In this document: positions 1-10,248 of the stretch, one piece after another
Position numbering within the stretch: the first letter of the stretch is position 1
How the letters are laid out: every line of letters starts with the position of its first letter
Origin: Tricholomella constricta
Taxonomy: Eukaryota; Basidiomycota; Agaricomycetes; Agaricales; Lyophyllaceae
DNA: 64,000 nt
Reading direction: 5' to 3'
Assembly (NCBI GenBank): GCA_013368375.1
Contig: JAACJP010000040.1
Location: 1-64,000 of the forward strand
The notes under the pieces: generated by a model
What the model was told of the DNA's origin: nothing
The model's input: only the letters and a program-made list of their open reading frames with translations
Databases searched by the model: none
Translations under genes and position numbers: made by a program

Positions 1-977
1 CGATCTCTATTCTTGCGGAGGTAGTCCTGGAGGGTCCGGAGGTCGACGGCTACCTCCTGGGCTTCCCTTGCCGGTATGTCTTTTATAGAGATTGTCAGGC
101 GGGGGTGATAGCCTTTGTTCGCAAAGAAAGGAGAGACTCCCGTGGTTGAATGGGTCGTATTGTTATACGTGAATTCCGCCAGTGGGAGCTGTGTTCGCCA
201 GTTGGTCTGGAGGTAGTTCACGTACATCCGGAGGTACTGTTCCAGTGTCTGATTTACTCGTTCCGTCTGGCCGTCGGTCTCCGGGTGATACACGGTCGAA
301 AGGTTCGATTTGATGTCCAGGGCTTTGCACAGCGAGCTCCAAAAACGGGAGACGAAGAGAGTGCCTCTGTCGGAGATGATGTCATCGGGTAATCCGTGCT
401 TGGAGAAGACGTGTTCTAGGAACAGTTGTGCGAGCTCCTTCGCTGTGTCCGTTGTGTGACAGGGTATGAAGATGCCTTGTTTTGTGAGGCGGCATACTAC
501 GACCAAGATGGCGTCGTACCCATCCGATTCCGGTAATTCCACGATGTGGTCCATAGATATGGAGGCCCACGCCCGTCGTCCGATCTGAAGCGGTTTCAGC
601 AATCCATATGGGCTGTGGCGCGGGACCTTCGCTCTTTTGCAAGTGTGGCAACTTCGGACGTATCGGGTGACCTCCTTCCGTAATCCGGGCCAGAAATAAG
701 TCCTCATGATGAGTTGTGTGGTCTTTCTGATTCCTGGATGTCCACGTAGTTTGTGATCGTGATGTTGCTGCAGGATGTCGAGGCGTAACCTGGAATGGTT
801 CGGTACGTAGATTCTTCCGTCGCGAAGGAGTAGCTTGTGGTCGTCGGATAGTGAGAACGCGGAGGACTCGTCTCCAGGTTTGGGTGCGTATTTCTCGAAG
901 AAGTCATCTCGGGGTGCATTACGAACGTTGTTCAACAGGAGTTGTTCGTTTAGAATTAGGGATGCGTTCAACCGTTC
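1..977 (-). CDS. pol, integrase region (partial)
   Basis: The frame read on the minus strand from about 977 to the window edge encodes a Ty3/gypsy integrase. An HHCC zinc-binding module is visible: a His pair in HDHKLRGH (roughly 735-775) and a Cys pair in CHTCKRAK (roughly 630-650). The catalytic triad follows: Asp at 549-551 (MDHIVE), Asp at 369-371 (SDRGTLF) and Glu at 261-263 (QTERVNQ), giving DD35E spacing. The downstream [10 protein letters not shown] and [13 protein letters not shown] blocks are typical of gypsy integrases. The frame is open to base 1, so the C-terminal part, including any chromodomain, is outside. It is joined to RNase H only across a one-base shift at the G run 978-982. 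Confidence 0.9.
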
Positions 978-978
978 G

Positions 979-2262
979 GGGGTATGATGATGCGGTTATT
1001 GAACGAATTATGATCCTGTTCGAAACCCTTCTTAGGATATACGTCCGCTCGTCGTGTGAGGGCATCTGGCTTCGCTCCTAGTCTTCCCGGTCTGTAGTTT
1101 ATTTGGAAGTCGAAGTTCGCCAGGCATTCCGACCATCGTGCTTGTCTGCGACTGAGTTGCTTGGTCGTGGAGAAGTACTGTAGGTTGTTGTGGTCGGAGT
1201 ACACTTGAATGCGGTGGGGGATCCCTCGAGGTAGGCTCTCCATTGTTTAAACGCTTCAACGATCGCTAGGAGCTCCTTATCGTAGATGTCATAGTTGAGC
1301 TCCGCGTCTATCATGGTTCTCGCATAGAAGGCGACGGGACGTAGGTCTTGCGATGTCTCGTCGAATTGGGAGATGATTCCTGCTATGGCAAAGTCGGAAG
1401 CATCGCACTCTAGTATCACCGGTAGTTGAGGATCGAAGTGTCGTAGGATGGGTGCGGAGGAGAATGCTTTCTTCAATAGCTCGAAAACTCCTTCGCATTC
1501 GGAATCCCATTTCCAGATTGTGTCCTTTTGCGTGAGTTTGTTTAGCCTCTTCGTTATGCCCGAGTAATTGTCGATAAACCGCCGATAGAAGTTTGCAAAA
1601 CCTAGGAAAGATTGGAGTTCCTTGACCTTCGTCGGTCTAGGCCACTTCCGGATCGCGTCGACTTTTCCTGGATCCATCTTTACTCCGCCAGGGGATACAA
1701 TGACGCCTAGATACTCGATCTCCGTAGTGTGAAACGTGCATTTCTCCGGTTTCGCATGAAGGTTGTGTTTCCGGAGCCTCTCGAGGACCTTCCGAACATG
1801 TCCGTGATGTTCCTCTAAGGTCTCCGAGAAAACCAGAATGTCGTCGAGATAGATCACTACGAACACGTCGTTCATGTCGTGGAAGATGTCGTTCATGAAG
1901 TGTTGGAACGTCGCGGGTGAGTTTGTCATGCTGAAGGGCATTACCAGGTATTCGAAAAGTCCATAACGAGTGCGGAAGGCTGTCTTCCATTCGTGTCCCG
2001 GAGCTATGCGGACGTTGTTGTAGCCCACTCGGAGGTCGATCTTTGAGTATACTTTTGCTTTTTGAAGTCGGTCTATGAGGTCTCCGATCAGAGGTAGAGG
2101 GTAACGGTTCTTCTTGGTGATCCGATTTAATCCTCTATAGTCCACGCATAACCGGAGTGATCCGTCCTTCTTCTTTGCGAACAGTACCGGAGCTCCCGCT
2201 GATGAACTCGAAGGTCGGATGAACCCTTTACCGAGCATCTCGTCGATGTAATCCTTCAATGC
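979..2262 (-). CDS. pol, reverse transcriptase and RNase H region (frameshifted)
   Basis: This part copies element RNA into DNA and degrades the RNA strand. The RT carries [17 protein letters not shown] near its start, [20 protein letters not shown], and the catalytic YLDD at 1840-1851, followed by the thumb motif [12 protein letters not shown]. RNase H begins near [13 protein letters not shown] and continues through [21 protein letters not shown]. The rest ([20 protein letters not shown]) lies in another frame: a one-base change in the G run at 1216-1220 separates them. The 5' edge is also broken, by an extra base in the T run at 2263-2266 relative to the expected pol frame. The remaining RT sequence is otherwise intact. 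Confidence 0.9.
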
Positions 2263-3957
2263 TTTTCAACTCCAGTTCGGACATGTTGTATATCTTTCCG
2301 AAGGGAGGGGTAGTGTTTTCGTCGAGTTCCACTGTGTGATCGTAAGGTCGGTGTGGGGGATGGTTTTCGCTTCGCCCGCTGAGAATACGTCTTCGAAGTC
2401 CCTGTACTCCGGAGGTACGACTTCCTCAAAGATTTCCTTTTCTGTCTTTGGTTGTTTGGGTTCGTCGTCGGAGGTGTTATTGGCATGGAGGTGTTCTTCC
2501 TTTTCGGTGGGGAGATGTGTAGTTGGAACGCTGTGGCTCCGTCCCTGATGAGGTTCGCGAATGGCGCCGCTCCGATCAGGCGGATGTTTTGTGTTTCGAC
2601 ATCCTCTTCTCCCTCTCCGGTTTCATCTTCGACCTCCGTTTCCGGGTTGGTTTCCTCTTCTTCCTGTGTTTCTGTCGTTGGGGACGTTGCGGATTTCCGT
2701 TTGGGGTGAGGTTTGAATTTGGACCTCGGAACGTTTGGAGGGAAGTAGTTCGGTGGGGGTGGTTTTCGGGTGCGTTTCCGTCCCGTTACCTCCTCTGGCG
2801 ACTCGGTTGTCGGTGTTGGTACTTCCTCTTGGGGTTCGTTGGTGTTTGGGCGGGTGTCTTCCTCCTTCTTGATGTCGTTGGAGGTGTCGTTCTGGTCGTT
2901 ATCGTTGTCCAGGATGTCCCTGAGGAGGGGTTGTTTTTCCGAAAGGGGGTTGGCTGGTTTCGGAGCTTCGACGTCTTCCTCCTCCTCAAGGGTCACGGTT
3001 CCCCATTGCGTCTTCTGGGAAAGCGATATCGCGGCTAGTCCTGCCCCTTGTTCCATGGTCATGGACATTTCCCGCCAGTCGATGTCCGGATTTGCTTCCC
3101 GTAACCAAGGTAATCCAAGCACTACTGGTGTGGCTGGATGTAACTGTGTTATGAGGAGGTCGACCTTATACTCTAGTCCGTTCTCGAGTTTGATCGTTTC
3201 GGGACTATGGTGTGAAATGGCTCCGCCTCCGCTGGGGTTTCCGTCGAACAGTTGTAGGGTCATGGGGTTGGCGAGAGGTTCCGGCTTCGTACACGAGGAT
3301 TTTGTTATGAAGTTGCCCGCCGCCCCACTATCAATAAGTGCCCGTAGACGCGTTGCAGATCCCTCCAACTGTACTTCGATCGTGAAGGAGCGAGCCGACC
3401 GCGAGGGTAAGCGTTGAGCTCCTGTACCTGTTGTTGTTGGAGCGACTTCCTTTTTTCTTCGGAGGTCCGGTAGTGATCCTTCGATTTTGCCGTTTGACCC
3501 CCGTCGTAGCGTGATGCAGAGGTCTTTCCAATTTATGCGGGGGTTGACCTCCTTCAGCCATGATAGTCCCAGTACTATCGTCGCTGTCTCGTGGAGTTTC
3601 GTTATGAGGAATCTTATCCTCTGAGTGGTGCCGTCGCTGAATTCGACGTCGTTGGTGGTATAGTGTGTGATTTTGCCTGATGCGGAGAGTTCTCCGTCGA
3701 ATAGGCAGAGGTTTATTGGGGGGTTGAGCTCCTCAAGGTGGAGCCCACGTGATGTCGCCATGACGGAGTCCATGAAGTTGTCGGTAGCTCCGCTGTCGAT
3801 GAGCGTGTTTTCGGGATCTTCTCCTCCTCCGTTTGGCGTGAGGTGTATTAGGAATGCCAGTGACGAATGGGAGGAGAGGGTTACTGTGCGGGTGTCCGTT
3901 GTCGATAATGCCGTTGCGCGTAGTTTAGTGTTAAGGTCCGGTTTTAGGTCTTCGCGA
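2256..3957 (-). CDS. pol, tandem aspartic protease region and linker
   Basis: The frame opens just upstream of the gag stop and encodes two retropepsin-like domains in a row. Domain 1 has the active-site motif DSGATDNF (DSGA codons at 3786-3797), then [13 protein letters not shown] and [13 protein letters not shown]. Domain 2 has DSGAAGNF (DSGA at 3321-3332), then LQLFDGN, LITQLH and [13 protein letters not shown]. They align block by block with a period of about 155 residues. An acidic, Pro/Thr-rich linker follows. The frame usual before RT (an [20 protein letters not shown] block) is reached only through one-base shifts at the G runs 2509-2512 and 2355-2359, so the ORF end at 2256 is in the wrong frame. 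Confidence 0.85.
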
Positions 3958-3958
3958 T

Positions 3959-6868
3959 TCAGAGCCCGGGCAAGTCCTGAATCGCCCCCGCGTTTCCCTC
4001 TTCTGTCTTGTGATGGAATTCGAAGATGTCGTCGCCGATGAGGTAGGTGGCTCTGCCCATGGCGTTTGCTGTTGGGCAGTCGCGCATCCAGTGTTCCAGG
4101 TCACCGCATAGGATGCAGGCCTTGTCTCGAATTCGTTGTTGCTTTACGTCTTCGTCGATCTTCACCCAGGGGCGTGTTGACTTCTTGAACCCGAAGTTGT
4201 TGGCTTGTAGGGCCTCCTCGTCGTCCCATGCGATTTCCTGGTCTTGCGCCTTACCTTCCCTACCTGAGTCCGGGTCCTGATCATGACTTTCGGCGTTCAA
4301 GCGTGCGTTCCTGTTCCCTTGAGCCGTTTGCGGCGTCGTGCGGCTTGCGGGTCCGGCCGAAGGTCCCATCGGAGGTCGTGCGGAGGTGTTGGGGGCGTTC
4401 GCGTTATTCGCCCAGAGGGGTTTGTAGGACTCTGGATTTTCTATGCGATGTTCCCAGTACCTCCGATCGATTTGAGTGACCAGATCTCGGTAACCTTCGT
4501 AGGTTTCGGGGCTTGGTGCGATGGCCAGGACGTTGAGGATTCGCGGGGGGAGCGCTTTCCGGAGTGTGAACTGCAGCGCTACCCAGTTCCAACCTGTTTC
4601 GTATGCTTCTTGTTCGAACTTGACGATGAATGCTGTGAACTTTTCCCAGTCCTTCATTTTCAGTCGCGAAATGTTGTTCTCGGCTTCCACTCTCGAGTTC
4701 GGTATTCCGAAGCGTGATCCTAGTTCGTGTACGAATCCTTCCCAATTCGTGAACATTGGGTGTTGGGGGTTGTACGTGAGTTGCAGTCGAAAGTAGTCCA
4801 TAGCTCCGTCCTTTAAGTAGGAGCTCGCGAATGACACCTTCAGGTGGTCCTGTTCGTAGGTGATCGCCTTGGCTTGAAACGTTACTAGGCATTCCGTGAC
4901 GAAGGTCTTCCATCTCCTCGGTTCTTTTCCCGTGAAGGGGTCCGGTTTCCTGATGTTGATCTTCGATTCCAGGTTTAGGAGGTGCCGATACTGTTCCGGG
5001 GTCAAGTTTTGGTTTGGGCCTAAGAATTGTTGCGGTGGAGGTGGGGGTCGTTGGGGGTTTGCGAAGTGGCCTCCCCCTTGGTTTCCGGGCGGGCCTCCTC
5101 CTCCTCCTCCTCCGTGACCTCCCCCTCCCCATCCTGGGCCTCCTCCTCCCCATCCTGGACCTCCGGGGCCTCCAGGGCCTCCTGGTCCTTGTGGTGGTCC
5201 GTATCCTCCGTGACCTCCTCCTCCTCCGGGACCTCCTGTTCCCCCGGGACCTCCCCCGCCTCCACCGGGGCCTCCCCCTCCTCCTCCGTAACCTCCTCCT
5301 CCCCCTCCTGGTCCTCCGGGACCGTTTCCCCATTGAGATCCTCTCGGGGTAGGTGGTCCCGAAGATCCCGGAGGTGGTTGGGGCTGTGGAGGTGGTCCGT
5401 TGTACTGAGGGATTGGTCGTCCGCTGGGTATTGGTGGGGCTGGTCCGCGGTTGTAGTCAGTTCTGTATTGTTCGAACTGGGGGAACTGTTGTTGGGTCCC
5501 TTGCCTTCCTTCGAGGATGTTCACATTTTGACCGGGGCTGGGGTCCGCTCCGAGTCCCCGTCGTTCTCTTGGGGAGATGGGGCGTGGGCCTTGCGGTGAC
5601 CTCCTGTTCTGAGTCGCCAGGTGAGGTGGTGTTTGGCGCCAGTCTTCTCGTGTCCTTGGGGGTGCTCCTCCTTCTTCCCGGTTTTCTTCGCGTAATTCGT
5701 AGCTATGAGTGTACGATAACGGCGTTGGGACTCCTTGTTCCGACGGAGGTAGGGGAATATTCTCGGGTTCCCTCTGAGGAGCTCCTTCTTGTCTTGCGGA
5801 GGTCTTTTGTAGGCCTTGAAAACCCGAGTTTGGCCTGGAAAACGGTCCTTCGAAAGAGGGATTCTCTTCGGGGATCCTTTGCAAATTGTGGGCTCCCCAG
5901 AACCCGAACGTCGGAGCTCTTCGAGTGTCCGCCCCCAGCGTGATGGTGGGTTCGAACCTTTCTTGACTAGGAGTTGCGTTTCCTTGGTTCATCCTCCGAA
6001 GTAGAGCAGAGGCCGACTGCGTATTGACGGTGCTCGTCGCTCGTGGAGGTTCCTCGAATCTCATTTCGATTCTGGAGGGAATTGGTTCCTGAATTGGCAT
6101 GTGGAAAGAACGTCCCGCGCTTTGGGGGTCGGAGAATCTTCTTTCGTCGTTGGATGTCTGGATTTCCCCAGCCAGAGCGCGCAACCTTCGTTCGTTTCCC
6201 CCCATTTGTAGCAACACCGTCAGTTGTGGGGGCAGTCGATGGGCTTCGTGCAGTTGTACGGTCGACAACACGAGATTGGCCCATTGTTCTGGTGTCCTGG
6301 GTTGGTGGTCCATCCCCATGGTTTCGACCAGGAGCTCGTGCGCTTGGCGTGAAAACTCCTCTCGCGACATGCGGAGCTCGTATAGTATCCGCTCGTGGTC
6401 TGAGCCGTGCAGGAAGGGGTTTTGTTGTCGAGCGAATTGTCCCTGTGCCTCCTCCCGCGCCCTATCCCTCCTTTGGAACATCTCCGGGTTCCTCAGTCTG
6501 TCGTAGTACGACCCGGGAGTCTGGTTACTCGATGGCGGAGGTCCGGAGGTCGTTGCTGATGGTGGTAAGGGGGGATAGTTGGGGGTAGCGATTTGATAGG
6601 ACGGGTTGAAAACGTTTGAGGGGGTTCGGGGTAGGGGTCGTCGAGGGTCTTGACTGACAGAGGAAAAGTCCCCCTCATGTTGACCGGGTTGGAAGATCTG
6701 TTGTTCCAGCCTGTATCTGTTGGGTCCGAAAGTCCCTTGCATCGGAGGTCCTGTTGAGGCAGGGGAAGTTTCGAAAGGTGGTGGTGAAGGTCTCCTTTGA
6801 GTGAAGGAAGGACCTTCGAAGTTTTGATAGCGGATGGTTGTGTTGGGCTCCACTATCGTCGAGGACAT
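3959..6868 (-). CDS. gag polyprotein of the Ty3/gypsy element
   Basis: About 969 residues if translation starts at the ATG at 6866-6868 (MSSTIVEPN); the frame extends further upstream without an ATG. The N-terminal two thirds are Pro/Gln/Arg-rich and disordered. A Gly/Pro-rich block at about 5080-5330 is close to a GGPGG repeat. A capsid-type Gag domain follows (DPFTGKEPRRWKTFV through WEGFVHELGSRFG), then a CCHC zinc knuckle, CILCGDLEHWMRDC (C-x2-C-x4-H-x4-C), near 4075-4120. The stop at 3959 is just past the start of the pol frame. Pol is in the -1 frame relative to gag, so expression would need frameshifting at or near the G run 3985-3989, or that run is one base short in this assembly. 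Confidence 0.88.
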   Translation of the reverse strand: MSSTIVEPNTTIRYQNFEGPSFTQRRPSPPPFETSPASTGPPMQGTFGPNRYRLEQQIFQPGQHEGDFSSVSQDPRRPLPRTPSNVFNPSYQIATPNYPPLPPSATTSGPPPSSNQTPGSYYDRLRNPEMFQRRDRAREEAQGQFARQQNPFLHGSDHERILYELRMSREEFSRQAHELLVETMGMDHQPRTPEQWANLVLSTVQLHEAHRLPPQLTVLLQMGGNERRLRALAGEIQTSNDERRFSDPQSAGRSFHMPIQEPIPSRIEMRFEEPPRATSTVNTQSASALLRRMNQGNATPSQERFEPTITLGADTRRAPTFGFWGAHNLQRIPEENPSFEGPFSRPNSGFQGLQKTSARQEGAPQREPENIPLPPSEQGVPTPLSYTHSYELREENREEGGAPPRTREDWRQTPPHLATQNRRSPQGPRPISPRERRGLGADPSPGQNVNILEGRQGTQQQFPQFEQYRTDYNRGPAPPIPSGRPIPQYNGPPPQPQPPPGSSGPPTPRGSQWGNGPGGPGGGGGGYGGGGGGPGGGGGGPGGTGGPGGGGGHGGYGPPQGPGGPGGPGGPGWGGGGPGWGGGGHGGGGGGGPPGNQGGGHFANPQRPPPPPQQFLGPNQNLTPEQYRHLLNLESKINIRKPDPFTGKEPRRWKTFVTECLVTFQAKAITYEQDHLKVSFASSYLKDGAMDYFRLQLTYNPQHPMFTNWEGFVHELGSRFGIPNSRVEAENNISRLKMKDWEKFTAFIVKFEQEAYETGWNWVALQFTLRKALPPRILNVLAIAPSPETYEGYRDLVTQIDRRYWEHRIENPESYKPLWANNANAPNTSARPPMGPSAGPASRTTPQTAQGNRNARLNAESHDQDPDSGREGKAQDQEIAWDDEEALQANNFGFKKSTRPWVKIDEDVKQQRIRDKACILCGDLEHWMRDCPTANAMGRATYLIGDDIFEFHHKTEEGNAGAIQDLPGL

Positions 6869-6899
6869 GTCCGGTGGGTGGGAGGACCTCGATATTATG

Positions 6900-7255
6900 T
6901 TAGGACTCTGTGTAGCACGCCGGTTACAGAAGTGTTCTGGAACCACCGAAGCGGACAGGCCTGACGTTCGTTGAGGAAGACGGCCTTCGAATAGGATATC
7001 CGGAGGTCGTGAGCGTCGACGAAGGCGTTCACGAGAGCGTTTACGAGAACGTGTGAAGCTCAAGAGATACGAGTGAAAGAAACAGAATAGATTGAGAGTG
7101 GAAAAGAAACCGAGAACAGAGACTAGTCGTAACAATAAGCAATATCGAGGTAAGGTGTCAAAGAAGAAAGTGGTGTCATATATGTACCGCGGACGTGCGT
7201 GGGAAAGCGTAGAAGGTGGGAGTTTAGGGGTGGTCGATTAGGGACGGTCGTGACA
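6900..7255 (-). repeat. Putative 5' LTR and leader of the gypsy element
   Basis: Read on the minus strand, TGTCACGACCGTCCC starts at 7255. The TGTCACGAC opening is a common start of fungal gypsy LTRs and sits at the right distance upstream of gag. The inner boundary near 6900-6960 is a guess: I could not find a convincing ACA end followed by a tRNA primer-binding site beginning TGG. The second LTR is outside the window, so direct-repeat confirmation is impossible here. Confidence 0.4.
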
Positions 7256-7283
7256 CAGAGACCCAACGAAGTCGACAAGATAA

Positions 7284-9330
7284 AACACCCCATGCCGAAA
7301 CACATGTTCGCTGCGTGCAACATTGTCAGACGCCCGTTCGCTTTGACTGTCGCTGAGTCCTGTCTTGAAATGTTGGACCTTGGTGATACAGCTCTCCCGT
7401 CGCAAACTCCTGCACTCACAGCAGAGCAGTGACTAGAGAGACTGGAAACCATGGTATCGGCTCTCACCACCACCCACACCTCCAACTTGGCCACCATGAA
7501 CCGCATCTCCGTTCTTTTGAGCTCACTCCCTACACGGAACCCACCCGCTGCCCCTCTAGTAGCAAACAGCTTGTCGGAGTCAAAGTTGGGGACACCCTCG
7601 ACACCTGACGAACACTGATTGGGATCGCGCAACATGACACTGTCAAAATTACACTCACTCTGACTGTCACCCCCACACATCTTCGACAGATCCCAGTCAG
7701 GAGGTTGCACATTCCTTAATGTGTGCAAACTGTACATGTTCCTGTGCCTGGGGCACTTCTGCGACGAACACGCACGTATCACATGGGTGCTGTCATTCAT
7801 GCAATGCGGTCGGGCTGCAGACGTTGTTGGTCGGGTTCTACACCACGATCCAGGAGGCCTTCCTGACCTGGTCAGACTTCCAGGTGACCTTTGCAGCAGA
7901 GTTTTACCCGCTGAACGAGGCCGCTGACACTGCTCTAATGCTGGAGTCGTCAGCATACTTCCAGAATAGTCAGACCATTGACGAGTACATCGACTCATTC
8001 CAATCCCTGTCGCACAAGGCCAACTACCCCGACAGAAGGCATCTTGTCATGAAGTTCCATCGTGGAATGGACCCCCATCTTAGTCAACGCCTTGGGGCCG
8101 CCCTCATGATGCAAAGATTGAAGAGTGGCTAGCAATTGCCCGCTCTCAGGATTTCATTATGAGGACAGAGGAGGAGTTCTGCTGCCAATCCGACCCCATG
8201 CTGACCCCTCCGATGCAGATCTCTATTGGAGCAACCACTACTGACACCTGTAGTCATCGCATGGAGTGGGAGTTGGAGCAGTCCTTGGTGAACCGACTGC
8301 TCAGCAAGTTGGCAAACCAGACTGACACAACTCCCGCCCTGGTTGCGTCGCCCGATCTGATACCGCTGCTAATCGTTACCCCGGATCTGACTCCACCCCC
8401 TGTCATCATGCCCGCCCCTCCACAGAGGTCATCACCCAGTCCACTAACTGATCACCCTTCCCTGGTGTCCTGCCAGAATCGGTTTGTGTGCTTGCCTATC
8501 AAGCCCATGGACACCCTGAGTATGACGACCATCTTTACAGAGGACCTGGCAGTCGGTCCAACGCCTGACCCGCCCCTTCGATCGTGTTGTGGTCTGCCAC
8601 GCTGGGAAAAGTGACTGCCCCATCACTTTGTGATCGCTGCCTCTTCTGACTCATTGTCTCTGTCGCTCAAGGTCGAACTCAAAACCACCAACACACAAGG
8701 GACACACTTGCTCATCGCCCTCGTCGACAGCGGAGCCTCAGGTTGTTTCATCAACACTGCCTATGTTGAGAAGCACAAGCTGAAGACCCAACAGCTAAAC
8801 TGCCCGGCGCGAGCCTATAATGTCGATGGAACCCCCAACGCAGCACCATTGAATATGTTGTAGACGTGGTTTTACGCTGTGACGGCCACTTCAAACGAGT
8901 GCTGTTTGCAGTTGCAGGCATTGGAAAGGAGGATCTCATCCTCGAATTCACGTGGCTCCGAGACCACAACCCCAACATTGATTGGGTGACGAAGAAGGTG
9001 AAAATGAGTCGGGCGCTGATGCATTGTGACACCTGCAAGGTCGAGGTCAAGGCCAATTGACGCGCATGCACCAAGATGTGTGCAGCAATTCGTGCTTGTT
9101 GGGCCGATGGTATTTTGACAGTTGAACCTGACCTGTGCGCTCTGAAGGAGCCCATCATGGCACTTGCATTCGACCACGCGAATCTGATGATTGGGAATAT
9201 GTGGAAGGTGAACTATTATCTGCCTGCACTGGAACAGAGCTTCAGGGATACGGTGGTGGAGGAGGAGGAGGAGGAGGAGGAGGAGGAGGGAGAGGGCGGG
9301 CTTGTGGGTATGGAGGTTGCTGTTGATTAG
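7284..9330 (+). pseudogene. Decayed gypsy-type gag-protease remnant
   Basis: This is a second, older retroelement fragment on the plus strand. Capsid-like sequence starts near 7450 (LETMVSAL, TMNRISVLLSSLPT) but is broken by stops. It continues near 7721 as FLNVCKLYMFLCLGHF and ITWVLSFMQCGRAA, then in another frame as FLTWSDFQVTFAAEFYP, DEYIDSFQSLSHKANY and VMKFHRGMDPHLSQRLG. A protease follows with LVDSGASGCFINTAYVEKH (about 8725-8775), then after another frame change EDLILEFTWLRDHNPNIDW (about 8930-8985). No zinc knuckle, RT, RNase H or integrase is present, so it is both truncated and frameshifted. The near end starts about 30 bp from the LTR end at 7255. Confidence 0.82.
9255..9295. repeat. 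GAG trinucleotide microsatellite
   Basis: About ten perfect GAG/GGA units sit at the 3' end of the gag-protease remnant. It would encode poly-Glu or poly-Gly depending on the frame; the reading frames through it carry no recognisable domain. Confidence 0.9.
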
Positions 9331-9563
9331 GAGTGGTGGCCTGACGGGCTTTCTCCAAGGGCCTCCTTGTTTCTGTCTTGCATACTGCTGCTGCTCGACA
9401 AGGAGTAGAAAGTGATGAGACATATATCAGAGTCTGAGTAACATATATCAAGGATCTAATTAGCCTCATTCCGATTCGTGGTTTTGTTGGCTCGTGGCAA
9501 AACAAGGGTGTGCGTCTGCAAGGTCAGACACGTAAATGGAGCCAAACTGCGACTGTCAAAAAG

Positions 9564-9646
9564 GGCCTGACTGGGAATTGAACCCAGGACCTCCTCGATT
9601 TGAGTTTAAACCCTAACAAGGAATCATACTACTAGACCATCAGGCC
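9564..9646 (-). tRNA. tRNA-Pro(AGG), intron-containing
   Basis: On the minus strand an 83-nt cloverleaf is visible. The acceptor GGCCTGA pairs with TCAGGCC, the anticodon stem CCTTG pairs with CGAGG, and the T arm is CTGGG-TTCAATT-CCCAG. The anticodon is AGG, read in the loop TTAGGG plus T. A 12-nt intron (TTTAAACTCAAA) lies at the canonical position one base 3' of the anticodon. A TTTTT Pol III terminator follows the 3' end. The sequence is identical to the copy at 12657-12739, in the opposite orientation. Confidence 0.95.
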
Positions 9647-10248
9647 GGTACCATTGCGCTTCGTCTCGTCTTCCTGGGCCAGGGAAGGGAGTATACAGTT
9701 ATCAGAGAGAGAGAGTCCGAGTCCAGTCCTACTTACCAAATCTCTTCACTCAGGTTAAAGATTCCGAAGGATCATTTGGTCGAAACAGAATTAGAATACA
9801 GATAAGTAACGATACATTCGGGCATCTATTCTACAGATGGAGATACTGATAGAGATACAAGATAAACGAGGCCGGTGGGAAGAGGAAGAAAAAAGCAGGG
9901 CAAGGTATGCTGTACATCGACGTAAGAAGCGTAAGCGTAAGCATCGGGGGTGGCGCGGGGAACCTGATTAGTTATGCTGGTAAGTTAGCGTAGCGGCGGT
10001 GGGTGGTACAAGGTGTGAAGAGAGTTAGAGATAGACAGACAGAGAGAGAGAAAGTCGTACAACCCGCACCAGGTCCATGTACAGTGCCAGTGGGCGGATG
10101 GTGGTGTATACAGTCACATTTTGTCAGAGAGAGAAAAAAAAACGTTAGAGTAAGGGGGGCAGAGCAAAGACGCCAGGTCCAAGTCCAGATCCAAGATGAG
10201 AAACCTTTTTTCTTCTTTTGTTGTCCAGCGGCAAGTCGTTTTTCAGAA
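9647..10248. other. Intergenic, no gene seen
   Basis: About 600 bp lie between tRNA-Pro and the stop of the next minus-strand gene. There are short purine-rich stretches (AGAGAGAG near 9701 and 10041). The right part is probably 3' UTR of the gene ending at 10249. I see no conserved coding signal. Confidence 0.6.

Larger units (their letters stand above)
1..7255 (-). mobile_element. Ty3/gypsy LTR retrotransposon, truncated by the window edge
   Basis: Reading the minus strand from about 7255 down to 1, the order is a putative 5' LTR and leader, gag with a zinc knuckle, two aspartic-protease domains, reverse transcriptase, RNase H and integrase. That is the Ty3/gypsy order. Integrase is still open at position 1, so the rest of integrase and the 3' LTR lie outside and no target-site duplication can be tested. 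Long stretches are open and all catalytic motifs are present, so the copy looks young. At least six single-base homopolymer length changes interrupt the frames. It abuts an older gag remnant on its right, suggesting insertion into or beside older repeat DNA. Confidence 0.93.

Noticed and set aside
2523..5943. Several plus-strand frames of 100-215 codons over the retrotransposon
   Set aside because: Opposite-strand shadows of gag and protease; translations are Ser/Val/Gly-rich with no motifs.
6900..6960. Candidate primer-binding site next to the LTR (TGGTTCCAGA on the minus strand)
   Set aside because: No LTR terminal CA directly precedes it and it is not a clear complement of a tRNA 3' end, so I did not annotate a PBS.
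9076..9330. Small plus-strand ORF ending in poly-Glu
   Set aside because: It is the tail of the decayed gag-protease remnant running through a GAG microsatellite, not an independent gene.
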